Assembly (NCBI GenBank): GCA_052298855.1
Contig: DAVZXP010000008.1
Coordinates: forward strand, 1-64,000
Length of the DNA: 64,000 bases
Direction of reading: 5' to 3'
DNA from: Fimenecus sp052298855
GTDB taxonomy: Bacteria > Bacillota > Clostridia > Oscillospirales > Acutalibacteraceae
How positions within the stretch are numbered: the first letter of the stretch is position 1; each line of letters begins with the position of its first letter. The translations under genes were made by a program, and so were the position numbers. The notes under the pieces are model-generated. The model was not told the DNA's origin and made no database searches. It was given only the letters and a program-made list of their open reading frames with translations. This document shows, piece after piece, positions 9,002 through 17,064 of this stretch.

Positions 9002-9669
9002 TTCATCAAGTACCCCATTCCACGAACTGTTTTTATATATTGCGGATCGTTCGGGTCGTTTTCGATTTTATCACGAAGCCTTTTAATATAAACGGTAAGC
9101 GTGTTATCGTTCACGAAATCGCCGTCAACATCCCATATCTCCTCAAGCAGCTTGCGTCTTGTAAGCACCGTGCCTCGATTATTCACAAACGATAAAAGCA
9201 ATCTGTATTCCATAGCGGTCAAAATTACCTCCTCGCCACGAAGCAGTACCCTCGCCTCTGCGGTATTCACGGACAGCTCGCCGATTTTTACAATTCCGTC
9301 TGCCGACTCCTTCGAATATCGTCGAAGCACGCTTTTCACTCTCGCAAGCAGTTCACGAACACGAAACGGCTTTGAAATATAGTCGTCCGCACCGAGCTCA
9401 AAGCCTGTAACAACGTTTATTTCATCATCATAGGCGGTCAAAAATATTACAGGTAAATCGCCCTTTGATTTTATGAGTGAGCAGACCTCATATCCGTTTC
9501 CGTCAGGCAGAGTCAAGTCAAGAATATAAAGGTCAAATTCTTCATTTTCAACTGCCTTTTTAGCCTCCGAAACGGTTTTAACAAGAGTAACCTCGTATTT
9601 TTCGCTTTCAAGTGTATATGATAAACCGATGCCGATTGCCTCGTCATCCTCAAGAACAAAAATTCTCAT
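8998..9669 (-). CDS. OmpR-family response regulator
   Basis: A 223-residue regulator with an N-terminal receiver domain: acidic pair EDDE near residues 7-10, phospho-acceptor Asp in YILDLTLPDG near 52, Lys in SKPF near 100. A C-terminal winged-helix DNA-binding domain follows, ending in VRGMGYLMK. It is first in the operon and its end overlaps the kinase start by 4 bp. A copy of the 13-bp sequence that also precedes the ABC ATPase lies about 50 bp upstream of its start, suggesting that it controls both its own expression and the transporter. That link is inferred. Confidence 0.95.
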   Translation of the reverse strand: MRIFVLEDDEAIGIGLSYTLESEKYEVTLVKTVSEAKKAVENEEFDLYILDLTLPDGNGYEVCSLIKSKGDLPVIFLTAYDDEINVVTGFELGADDYISKPFRVRELLARVKSVLRRYSKESADGIVKIGELSVNTAEARVLLRGEEVILTAMEYRLLLSFVNNRGTVLTRRKLLEEIWDVDGDFVNDNTLTVYIKRLRDKIENDPNDPQYIKTVRGMGYLMK

Positions 9670-9714
9670 AAAATCACCTCAAAGTTATTGTAACATAACA
9701 ATAGCGCAAATTCC

Positions 9715-9727
9715 ATTACAGTTTTGT
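9715..9727 (-). promoter_or_regulatory. Candidate autoregulatory box before the response regulator
   Basis: ATTACAGTTTTGT is identical to the sequence at 7997-8009. On the minus strand it reads as two TGTAA-type half sites upstream of a TACAAT-like -10. Confidence 0.45.
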
Positions 9728-9802
9728 AAGAATATGAAATGCAACTCCATAAATTTTCCGTATTTTCCATTATTTATTATGCGACATTTTCACTATTTAT
9801 TG

Positions 9803-9880
9803 TTGAAAACACGGTAAGTTTGTGCTAAAATTGATAATCGAGAAAAAAGTTTGTCAAATTTTTAACGTTCTTTTTCTCGA
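9803..9880 (+). promoter_or_regulatory. nfn-hyd operon promoter and 5' leader inverted repeat
   Basis: TTGAAA at 9803-9808, 17 bp, and TAAAAT at 9826-9831 with TGTG before it make a good sigma-A promoter. A 10-bp inverted repeat, TCGAGAAAAA (9838-9847) and TTTTTCTCGA (9871-9880), sits at and after the expected start site. It could be a repressor site or an RNA hairpin. I could not match it to Rex or another known redox operator. Confidence 0.55.
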
Positions 9881-9924
9881 GCTGTTTTAACAACAAAATT
9901 CTAATTATAAAAGGGAGTCTTCGT

Positions 9925-10773
9925 ATGTACAAAATCTTGCGAAAGAAAAGCTTAAATCCGACTGTTACGCAGATGGAAATTGAAGCTCCGTTAGTTGCCA
10001 AGAAGGCAAAGCCCGGTCAGTTTATCATCCTGCGTGTTGATGCCGACGGCGAGCGAATACCGTTGACCGTTGCAGGAACAAACGCCGAAGAAGGATCGGT
10101 TAAGATAATCTTCCAGATTGTCGGTGCAACGACCGAAAAATTAAATCACAAGCAGCAGGGCGATTTTTTACAGGACTTTGTAGGTCCTCTCGGCGTTCCG
10201 ACAAAAACTCAGGGGATTAAAAAGGTCTGCATTATCGGCGGCGGCGTGGGTTGTGCAATTGCAATGCCCGTAGCTCAGGCTTTTCAAAAGCTCGGTGCCG
10301 ACGTTACAAGCATAATCGGCTTCAGAGATAAAAATCTTGTTATATTAGAGGACGAATTCACCGCTTGCTCAAACAGAATGTTCCTTATGACCGACGACGG
10401 TTCATACGGCAGGCACGGCAACGTTACCGTTCCGCTTAAAGAAATGCTCGAGGCAGGCGAAAAATTCGATATGATAATCGCAATAGGACCGCTTGTTATG
10501 ATGAAGTTTGTAGTCCTTGCCGCAAAGCCGTTCGGCGTACCTGTTACCGTTTCAATGAACCCGATTATGATCGACGGTACAGGAATGTGCGGCGGCTGTC
10601 GTCTTACGCTTAATCAAGACGGCAAGAAGGTTACAAAATTTGCCTGTGTTGACGGTCCCGACTTTGACGGCTATGAGGTCGATTTTGACGAGGCTATGTC
10701 AAGAGGCAGAATGTATGCGGATTTCGAACGTCACGCTTACGAAGAAACCTGCAATCTTTTCAAGAAAGCTTAA
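9925..10773 (+). CDS. nfnA: NfnA: ferredoxin-NADP+ reductase-like subunit
   Basis: A 282-residue FAD/NAD-binding and 2Fe-2S protein of the sulfide dehydrogenase/dihydroorotate dehydrogenase electron-transfer family. With NfnB it forms the cytoplasmic NADH-dependent reduced ferredoxin:NADP+ oxidoreductase, which bifurcates electrons. An N-terminal FAD beta-barrel carries RIPLTVA near residues 48-54. A nucleotide-binding domain with GGGVGCAI follows. The 2Fe-2S cysteines sit in GMCGGCRLTL and a later FACVDGPDFDG. The start has a GGGAG Shine-Dalgarno site. Its stop is followed directly by the nfnB Shine-Dalgarno. The partner gene makes the Nfn assignment stronger than a free SudB-type reductase. 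Confidence 0.92.
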   Translation: MYKILRKKSLNPTVTQMEIEAPLVAKKAKPGQFIILRVDADGERIPLTVAGTNAEEGSVKIIFQIVGATTEKLNHKQQGDFLQDFVGPLGVPTKTQGIKKVCIIGGGVGCAIAMPVAQAFQKLGADVTSIIGFRDKNLVILEDEFTACSNRMFLMTDDGSYGRHGNVTVPLKEMLEAGEKFDMIIAIGPLVMMKFVVLAAKPFGVPVTVSMNPIMIDGTGMCGGCRLTLNQDGKKVTKFACVDGPDFDGYEVDFDEAMSRGRMYADFERHAYEETCNLFKKA

Positions 10774-10787
10774 TGGGGAGTGTTAAT

Positions 10788-12194
10788 ATGCCAGTATCAC
10801 AGAAAAAACATGAAATGCCCACTCAGTCCCCTGAGATAAGAGCAAAAAATTTCAAAGAAGTCGCACTCGGATATTCCGAGGAAACTGCTGTCGCAGAGGC
10901 ACAGAGATGCCTTAATTGTAAAAACAGACCGTGTGTCAGCGGTTGTCCCGTAAACGTTCACATTCCCGATTTTATTTCTAAAATCAAAGAGGGAGATTTT
11001 GAGGGCGCATACCGTGAAATATCGCTTTCATCAACGCTTCCTGCTGTTTGCGGCAGAGTTTGCCCGCAGGAAACGCAGTGTGAGAGCAAATGCACACTCG
11101 GTATTAAATTTGAGCCTGTCGGAATAGGCAGACTTGAACGCTTTGTTGCCGATTGGCACAATGAAAATCAGACTGCCGCACTCGATGCCCCTCAATCAAA
11201 CGGACACCGTGTTGCAATTGTCGGCTCAGGTCCTTCAGGTCTTACCTGTGCAGGCGACCTTGCAAAAAAAGGCTACAAGGTAACAATTTTCGAAGCGTTG
11301 CACACCGCAGGCGGAGTTCTTGTATACGGTATTCCCGAGTTCAGACTTCCGAAGTCAATCGTTGCAAAAGAGGTCGATACTCTTAAAGCTCTCGGCGTAG
11401 ATATTGAAACAAACGTCGTTATCGGTAAAACTCTCACGGTTGACGAGCTGTTCGATATGGGCTATGAGGCTGTTTTCATAGGCTCGGGCGCAGGACTTCC
11501 AAACTTTATGGGTATCCCCGGTGAATCGTTAAAGGGCGTTTACTCGGCAAATGAATTCTTGACAAGAAGCAACCTTATGAAAGCATATAAAGACGATCCC
11601 GTTACCCCGATTATGAAAGGCGGAAAGGTCGCAATAATCGGCGGCGGTAACGTTGCGATGGATGCAGCAAGAACTGCTCTTCGTCTCGGTGCCGACAAGG
11701 TGTATATCGTTTACCGTCGTTCTATGGAGGAGCTTCCCGCAAGAAAGGAAGAGGTCGAGCACGCTATGGAGGAGGGAATTGATTTCCGTCTTCTCAACAA
11801 TCCTGTCGAAATTCTCGGCTATAACAATCCCGACAATCCGAGAGATGAGAAAAACGGCTTTGTTACGGGTATGAAATGTATTAAAATGGAATTGGGAGAG
11901 CCTGACGCAAAGGGCAGAAGGCGTCCTATTCCGATTGAGGGCAGTGAATTTATCCTTGACGTTGATACGGTTGTAGTTTCAATCGGCACATCGCCCAATC
12001 CGCTTATCAAGAGCACCACAAAAGGTCTTGAGGTCAACGAAAGAGGCGGAATTATCATAAACGAGGACGGTCTTACCACAAGGGACTGCGTTTACGCAGG
12101 CGGCGACGCTGTTACGGGTGCTGCTACCGTCATTTCGGCTATGGGTGCGGGAAAGCACGCTGCAAAGGCGATTGACGAGTATCTCAGCAAATAA
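10788..12194 (+). CDS. nfnB: NfnB: NADPH-dependent flavoprotein subunit (GltD-like)
   Basis: A 468-residue homologue of the glutamate synthase small subunit, the NADPH- and FAD-binding half of the Nfn complex. N-terminal cysteine clusters CLNCKNRPCVSGCP and CGRVCPQETQCESKC bind two 4Fe-4S centres. They are followed by the FAD motif GSGPSGLTCAG and the NADPH motif GGGNVAMDAARTA. The start at 10788 is chosen because GGGGAG lies 7 bp upstream; an earlier in-frame ATG at 10773 overlaps the nfnA stop and lacks a ribosome site. Homologues are often labelled glutamate synthase (gltA). No large glutamate synthase subunit is present here, so a redox role is more likely. Confidence 0.93.
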   Translation: MPVSQKKHEMPTQSPEIRAKNFKEVALGYSEETAVAEAQRCLNCKNRPCVSGCPVNVHIPDFISKIKEGDFEGAYREISLSSTLPAVCGRVCPQETQCESKCTLGIKFEPVGIGRLERFVADWHNENQTAALDAPQSNGHRVAIVGSGPSGLTCAGDLAKKGYKVTIFEALHTAGGVLVYGIPEFRLPKSIVAKEVDTLKALGVDIETNVVIGKTLTVDELFDMGYEAVFIGSGAGLPNFMGIPGESLKGVYSANEFLTRSNLMKAYKDDPVTPIMKGGKVAIIGGGNVAMDAARTALRLGADKVYIVYRRSMEELPARKEEVEHAMEEGIDFRLLNNPVEILGYNNPDNPRDEKNGFVTGMKCIKMELGEPDAKGRRRPIPIEGSEFILDVDTVVVSIGTSPNPLIKSTTKGLEVNERGGIIINEDGLTTRDCVYAGGDAVTGAATVISAMGAGKHAAKAIDEYLSK

Positions 12195-12231
12195 ACATTA
12201 GGCTCGATGCCTTACATTGAAGAGGTGGCTT

Positions 12232-12726
12232 ATGGAAAAGGAATTTGATTTCAGCGTTGTTGACGAAATTCTCTCACAGCACGAGAAAGCGGAGCTGTCA
12301 ACAATATCTATTCTTCAAGATATTCAGGATTATTATCACTATTTGCCAAAGGAAGTTTTCCCCTATGTTGCAAAAGCAATCGGCGTGGGCGAGGCAAGGC
12401 TTTACGGAGTGGCTACCTTTTATGAAAACTTCTCGCTTGAACCAAAGGGAAAATATGTTATCCGCTGCTGTGACGGTACGGCTTGCCATGTAAGAGGCTC
12501 GCTTCCGATACTTGACCAGCTTCGCAAGACTCTTGGCTTAAGTGAAGAAAAAAAGACTACCGACGATTTGAATTTCACGGTCGAAACGGTTTCTTGTCTC
12601 GGTGCTTGCGGTCTTGCACCGGTTATCACGGTAAACGGCGTTGTTCATCCTGCCATGACGCCCGAAAAGGCATTAGACTTGCTTGATGAGCTTAAAGCAG
12701 AGCTTGAAAAGGAGGCTGAGGGATAA
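12232..12726 (+). CDS. hydC: Bifurcating hydrogenase subunit HydC (NuoE-like)
   Basis: A 164-residue thioredoxin-like 2Fe-2S protein, homologous to NuoE/HoxE, that forms the electron-bifurcating hydrogenase with HydA and HydB. An N-terminal helical bundle precedes the ferredoxin fold. The cluster cysteines lie in RCCDGTACHVRG and in SCLGACGLAP. An earlier in-frame TTG at 12217 is possible. The ATG at 12232, with AGAGGTGG just upstream, is the better start. The stop overlaps the hydB start by one base. Confidence 0.93.
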   Translation: MEKEFDFSVVDEILSQHEKAELSTISILQDIQDYYHYLPKEVFPYVAKAIGVGEARLYGVATFYENFSLEPKGKYVIRCCDGTACHVRGSLPILDQLRKTLGLSEEKKTTDDLNFTVETVSCLGACGLAPVITVNGVVHPAMTPEKALDLLDELKAELEKEAEG

Positions 12727-14609
12727 TGGACAGACTTAATTCAAGAGCCGACCTTATTGCTCTGCGTGAGGAATGCGTCAAGGCATTTGAGGCAGAGAAA
12801 ACAAAAATTCTTGTATGCGGAGGCACAGGCTGCGTCGCAGGCGGTTCGCTTGACATTTACGCAAAACTTAAAGAATTGCTTGAAGAAAAAGGCATACCCG
12901 TTGAGGTCGAGCTGGCTCACGAGCCGCACGACGGAGTTGTCGGTATGAAAAAAAGCGGCTGCCACGGTTTCTGCGAGATGGGTCCGCTGGTACGCATTGA
13001 GCCGTCGGGCTGGCTTTACACAAAGGTCAAGCTTGACGACTGCGAAGAAATCGTAGAAAAGACGATTATCGGCGGGGAAAATATAGAAAGACTTGCATAT
13101 AAGCAGGACGGCAAGGTTTATCAAAAGCAGGAGGAAATCCCCTTTTATAAAAAGCAAACACGAGTTGTGCTCGGCTCTTGCGGTCACATAAACGCAGGCT
13201 CTGTCCGTGAATATCTTGCTGTCGGCGGCTATAAAGCGTTTGAAAAATGCCTTTTTGATATACAGCCCGAAGATATAATCAAGGTTATTTCCGACTCAAA
13301 TCTTCGAGGCAGAGGAGGCGGCGGCTTCCTTTGCGGTAAAAAATGGGCTTCCTGTGCCAAGCAAAAGGAAAATCCCAAATATATAGTTTGCAACGGCGAC
13401 GAGGGCGACCCCGGTGCATTTATGGACCGTTCCGTTATGGAGGGCGATCCGCATAAGCTGCTTGAGGGTATGATGATTGCAGGTCTTGCAATCGGCTCAT
13501 CCGACGGATATATCTATGTTCGTGCCGAATATCCGCTTGCGGTCGAAAGACTTAAAATGGCTATTTCTCAGGCTGAAGATTGCGGTATTCTCGGCGACAA
13601 CATTCTCGGAACGGGTAAATCGTTCCGCATACATATAAACAAGGGCGCAGGTGCGTTTGTCTGCGGCGAGGGCTCGGCTCTTACCGCTTCTATCGAGGGA
13701 AAAAGAGGTATGCCTCGTGTTAAGCCGCCGAGAACGGTTGAGCACGGACTTTTCGGCAAGCCCACTAACCTTAACAACGTTGAAACCTACGCAAATGTTC
13801 CTGAAATCATAAATAAGGGTGCAGATTGGTACAAATCAATAGGACCGAAAAACAGCCCCGGCACAAAGGCGTTTGCGCTTACGGGTACAATTCAAAACAC
13901 GGGACTTATCGAAGTTCCTATGGGTACAACGCTTCGTGAGGTCATCTTCGATATAGGCGGAGGTATGAGAGGCGGTACTAATTTCAAGGCTGTTCAAATC
14001 GGCGGCCCGTCGGGCGGTTGTCTTACAGAAAAAGATCTTGATATTCCGCTTGATTTTGACTCGCTTAAAAAGGTCGGGGCAATGATAGGCTCGGGCGGTC
14101 TTGTTGTTATGGACGACAAGACCTGTATGGTCGAGGTTGCACGCTTCTTTATGAACTTTACGCAAAACGAGTCGTGCGGTAAATGCGTTCCGTGCCGTGA
14201 GGGTACAAAACGTATGCTTGAAATCCTTGAAAGAATTACTCAGGGCAAGGGCAAGGACGGCGATATTGAATTGCTTGAGGAACTTGCCGATACAATTTCC
14301 AACACCGCCCTTTGCGGACTCGGAAAAACTGCTCCCTCCCCTGTTATTTCAACAATTAAAAATTTCCGTGATGAATATGAGGCGCACGTATATAAAAAGC
14401 GTTGTCCTGCCGGTGCGTGCAGTAAATTAAACATTTATGTTATTGACCCCGAGCGTTGCAGAGGCTGCTCAAAATGTGCGAGAAACTGCCCCGTCGGTGC
14501 TATCAGCGGTCAGGTAAGATCGCCTTATGTTATCGATCAGGATAAATGTATCAAGTGCGGAGCATGTATGAGCAACTGTGCATTTTCAGCTATAAGGAGG
14601 GAAGAATGA
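12726..14609 (+). CDS. hydB: Bifurcating hydrogenase subunit HydB (NuoF-like)
   Basis: A 627-residue flavoprotein that exchanges electrons with NAD(H) in the soluble bifurcating [FeFe]-hydrogenase. The order of domains is typical: an N-terminal thioredoxin-like 2Fe-2S domain (CGGTGCVAGG and GCHGFCEMGP), then the NuoF core with the FMN/NADH loop GRGGGGFLCGKKW and NGDEGDPGAFMDR. An SLBB domain follows, then the 4Fe-4S motif SCGKCVPCREG. A C-terminal two-cluster ferredoxin (CRGCSKCARNCPVGA and CIKCGACMSNCAFSA) completes it. This extended form, longer than respiratory NuoF, is characteristic of HydB/HymB. Starts and stops overlap on both sides, so it is translationally coupled to hydC and hydA. 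Confidence 0.95.
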   Translation: MDRLNSRADLIALREECVKAFEAEKTKILVCGGTGCVAGGSLDIYAKLKELLEEKGIPVEVELAHEPHDGVVGMKKSGCHGFCEMGPLVRIEPSGWLYTKVKLDDCEEIVEKTIIGGENIERLAYKQDGKVYQKQEEIPFYKKQTRVVLGSCGHINAGSVREYLAVGGYKAFEKCLFDIQPEDIIKVISDSNLRGRGGGGFLCGKKWASCAKQKENPKYIVCNGDEGDPGAFMDRSVMEGDPHKLLEGMMIAGLAIGSSDGYIYVRAEYPLAVERLKMAISQAEDCGILGDNILGTGKSFRIHINKGAGAFVCGEGSALTASIEGKRGMPRVKPPRTVEHGLFGKPTNLNNVETYANVPEIINKGADWYKSIGPKNSPGTKAFALTGTIQNTGLIEVPMGTTLREVIFDIGGGMRGGTNFKAVQIGGPSGGCLTEKDLDIPLDFDSLKKVGAMIGSGGLVVMDDKTCMVEVARFFMNFTQNESCGKCVPCREGTKRMLEILERITQGKGKDGDIELLEELADTISNTALCGLGKTAPSPVISTIKNFRDEYEAHVYKKRCPAGACSKLNIYVIDPERCRGCSKCARNCPVGAISGQVRSPYVIDQDKCIKCGACMSNCAFSAIRREE

Positions 14610-16303
14610 TGCTTCTTGAAAATATGATAGAAATTGACGGTATTCCCGTTAAAATCGAGGGCGAGCGAAACCTCCTTGAAGTAATCAGCAAAACAGGAAT
14701 TAAGCTTCCCGTTTTCTGCTACCATTCCGACCTTTCAATCTACGGTGCTTGCCGTATGTGTATGGTTGAGGATGAAAACGGCAGAATGATGGCGTCTTGC
14801 TCAACCGTTCCGAAGGCAGGAATGAAAATAAAGACAAATACGGGCAGACTTCGCAAATACCGCAAGAGCATACTTGAGCTTTTGCTTGCAAGCCATTGCA
14901 GAGATTGTACCACTTGTGAAAACAGCGGAAAATGTCGTTTGCAGGAGCTTGCGGTTCAGTTCGGAATTACCAACGTGCGTTTCCCGAATGATAAAACAGC
15001 AACCGAAAGAGACGAGTCATCTTACAGCATTGTCAGAGATTCAAGCAAATGTATTCTTTGCGGCGACTGTGTTCGTGAATGTAACGAAATTCAGCACGTC
15101 GGAGCTATCGACTTTGCATACAGAGGCTCAAGTGCTACAATCAGCACCGCCTTTAACAAACCGCTTGCGGAGTCACTCTGCGTAAACTGCGGTCAGTGTG
15201 CGGCGGCTTGCCCGACGGGTGCGATTATCGTTAAAGACGACACTCAAAAGGTTTGGGATAAAATAGATGACCCCGAGGTTTTTGTTACCTGCGAGATTGC
15301 TCCTGCCGTTCGTGTCGGTATCGGCGAGGAATTGGGCTTGGACGACGGCGAATACGCAATGAACAGAATTATTGCGGCACTTCATCGTATGGGCGTAGAT
15401 AAAGTTTATGACACGGTTACGGGTGCAGACCTTACGGTTATTGAGGAAACAAGAGAGTTTATAGACCGTCTTGAAAACGGCGGTCCGCTTCCATTGTTTA
15501 CCTCTTGTTGCCCTGCTTGGGTATCATTTGTCGAGAAAAAATATCCCGAATTTCTCCCCCATGTATCAACCTGCCGTTCGCCTATGAGTATGTTCTCGGC
15601 GGTTATTAAGGAGTATTACAAGGATAAGCTTCCCGAGGGCAAGACAAAGCATTATCATTTTGCACTTATGCCCTGTACAGCTAAAAAGAGTGAGGCAAAG
15701 CGCCCTGAATTTGATAACTGTACCGATGATGTAATTACAACGCAAGAGCTTATCGGTATGATTAAAAAATCGGGAATTATGTTCAACGAACTCGAACCAG
15801 AAGCAGTTGACCTGCCGTTTGGCGAAATGTCGGGCGCAGGTGTGATTTTCGGTGTTACGGGCGGCGTAACAGAAGCGGTTTTACGCTATGTTGCAGGCGA
15901 CAACTCTAAAACAACGCTTATGCAGATTGAATATACAGGTATCAGAGGACTTGAGGCTGTCAAGGTGGCTGAAATCCCCTACGGCGACAAAAAGCTTAAA
16001 ATTGCCGTTACCTCGGGACTTGCAAACGCAAGAAAGATAATCAAGGGTATTCAAAGAGGCGAGCTTCATTATGACCTTGTCGAGGTTATGGCTTGCCGTG
16101 GCGGCTGTATATCGGGTGCGGGTCAACCGTATATCTCGCACAGACACCGTATCAAGCGTGCGGACGGACTTTACCGTTCGGACAAGAGCAGCGTTGTTAA
16201 ATGCTCACAGGACAACAGACTTCTTGATGAGCTTTACGAGGGTGTTCTCAACGGTAGGACGCATGAGCTTCTCCACGTTGATTATGTAAAGAAAGATAAA
16301 TAA
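14606..16303 (+). CDS. hydA: [FeFe]-hydrogenase catalytic subunit HydA
   Basis: A 565-residue iron-only hydrogenase large subunit that makes or consumes H2 in the cytoplasm. The N-terminus has 2Fe-2S cysteines C38, C49, C52, C65, the H98/C101/C104/C110 cluster, and two ferredoxin 4Fe-4S motifs (C149-C159, C192-C202). The H-cluster motifs are TSCCPAWV (299-306), PCTAKKSE (356-363) and MACRGGC (495-501), all intact. The start at 14606 overlaps the hydB stop and follows AGGAGG; a longer frame from 14546 reads back into hydB. No maturation genes (hydE, F, G) lie in the window, so they must be elsewhere. A terminator follows directly. Confidence 0.95.
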   Translation: MMLLENMIEIDGIPVKIEGERNLLEVISKTGIKLPVFCYHSDLSIYGACRMCMVEDENGRMMASCSTVPKAGMKIKTNTGRLRKYRKSILELLLASHCRDCTTCENSGKCRLQELAVQFGITNVRFPNDKTATERDESSYSIVRDSSKCILCGDCVRECNEIQHVGAIDFAYRGSSATISTAFNKPLAESLCVNCGQCAAACPTGAIIVKDDTQKVWDKIDDPEVFVTCEIAPAVRVGIGEELGLDDGEYAMNRIIAALHRMGVDKVYDTVTGADLTVIEETREFIDRLENGGPLPLFTSCCPAWVSFVEKKYPEFLPHVSTCRSPMSMFSAVIKEYYKDKLPEGKTKHYHFALMPCTAKKSEAKRPEFDNCTDDVITTQELIGMIKKSGIMFNELEPEAVDLPFGEMSGAGVIFGVTGGVTEAVLRYVAGDNSKTTLMQIEYTGIRGLEAVKVAEIPYGDKKLKIAVTSGLANARKIIKGIQRGELHYDLVEVMACRGGCISGAGQPYISHRHRIKRADGLYRSDKSSVVKCSQDNRLLDELYEGVLNGRTHELLHVDYVKKDK

Positions 16304-16318
16304 AAGCATTAAAAGTCA

Positions 16319-16350
16319 AAAAGCACACTTCAAACGAAGTGTGCTTTTGT
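16319..16350 (+). terminator. nfn-hyd operon terminator
   Basis: AAGCACACTTC pairs with GAAGTGTGCTT, followed by a T run, 16 bp past the hydA stop. Confidence 0.9.
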
Positions 16351-16379
16351 TGTTATCGGCAAATATTTTGCACGGATTA

Positions 16380-16946
16380 AAATATCATCATAGGACAGGG
16401 GCAAACGCCCGTGTGAGAGACAGCCAAAGGCTGTTGCAAACGATACGAAGTAAACGACGACGTGGTAGGGCGGTGGCTTGCTGCCGCCGTGGGAATTGAC
16501 GTATTTATAATAACTTTCAGTATATAACAAATTGAAAATTTAGCACAAACACAGGCTCCCTCATCAGAGGGAGCCTTGTTTTATCAAAACTGAAAATATA
16601 TGCGACCGTAGGGACAGGGCTCGCCCTGTCCACAGCAAATTTGATGTATAATTACATTTACGGACAACCGCAAGGGCTGTCCCTACGGTACGATATTGAA
16701 TTTAATTTACTAACAGCCGTTAATTATCATATACCCGTTAATTAGCACGGCGGCAGCAAGCCACCGCCCTACGCCGTAAAATTAAATTTTAAGGTTAATA
16801 CACGGGTGTTATCAAATTTAATAATTTATGTGCGACCGTAGGGGCGACCTGCGGTCGCCCGTCAATTCATAGCAAATTAAAAACGGGCGAACACAGTTCG
16901 CCCCTACGGTATAATATAAAAATATAATTGCTTGTAACCGTTAATT
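16380..16946. repeat. Intergenic repeat island 2
   Basis: Between hydA and secA lie about 660 bp with no credible gene. The modules are a CCAAAGG hairpin and a segment ending at 16490 (16421-16490), a GGCTCCCTC/GAGGGAGCC hairpin (16551-16574), and an 83-bp CCGTAGGG...CCCTACGG unit (16606-16688). A GGCGG...CCGCC hairpin follows (16750-16775), then a second bounded unit of 74 bp (16836-16909) with GGCGACC and GGGCGAAC inner hairpins. Sequence 16452-16490 is identical to 32216-32254, and 16864-16942 matches 32461-32539 with two differences. Confidence 0.8.
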
Positions 16947-17008
16947 TGTTGTGATTTAACGACAAAAGCAAGCTGTATAGTGTAATAAGATAGTATACAG
17001 TTTTGAAA

Positions 17009-17036
17009 ATAAGCGGACAGGAAACTGTCCGCTTAA
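17009..17036 (-). terminator. secA terminator
   Basis: AAGCGGACAG and CTGTCCGCTT form a 10-bp stem with a four-base loop, followed by TTATTTTC on the minus strand. Confidence 0.8.
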
Positions 17037-17064
17037 ATTTATTTTTCGATATTCAGTTTTAGGA

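Noticed and set aside
9838..9893. Rex operator upstream of nfnA
   Set aside because: Only one TTAACAA half is present (9887-9893); the opposite half is not at the required spacing.
10773..10787. ATG at 10773 as nfnB start
   Set aside because: It overlaps the nfnA stop and has no ribosome site; GGGGAG fits the ATG at 10788.
16606..16909. Regularly spaced palindromes considered as a CRISPR array
   Set aside because: The repeats are not identical direct repeats with unique spacers of constant size, and no cas gene is near. They are dispersed hairpin units.
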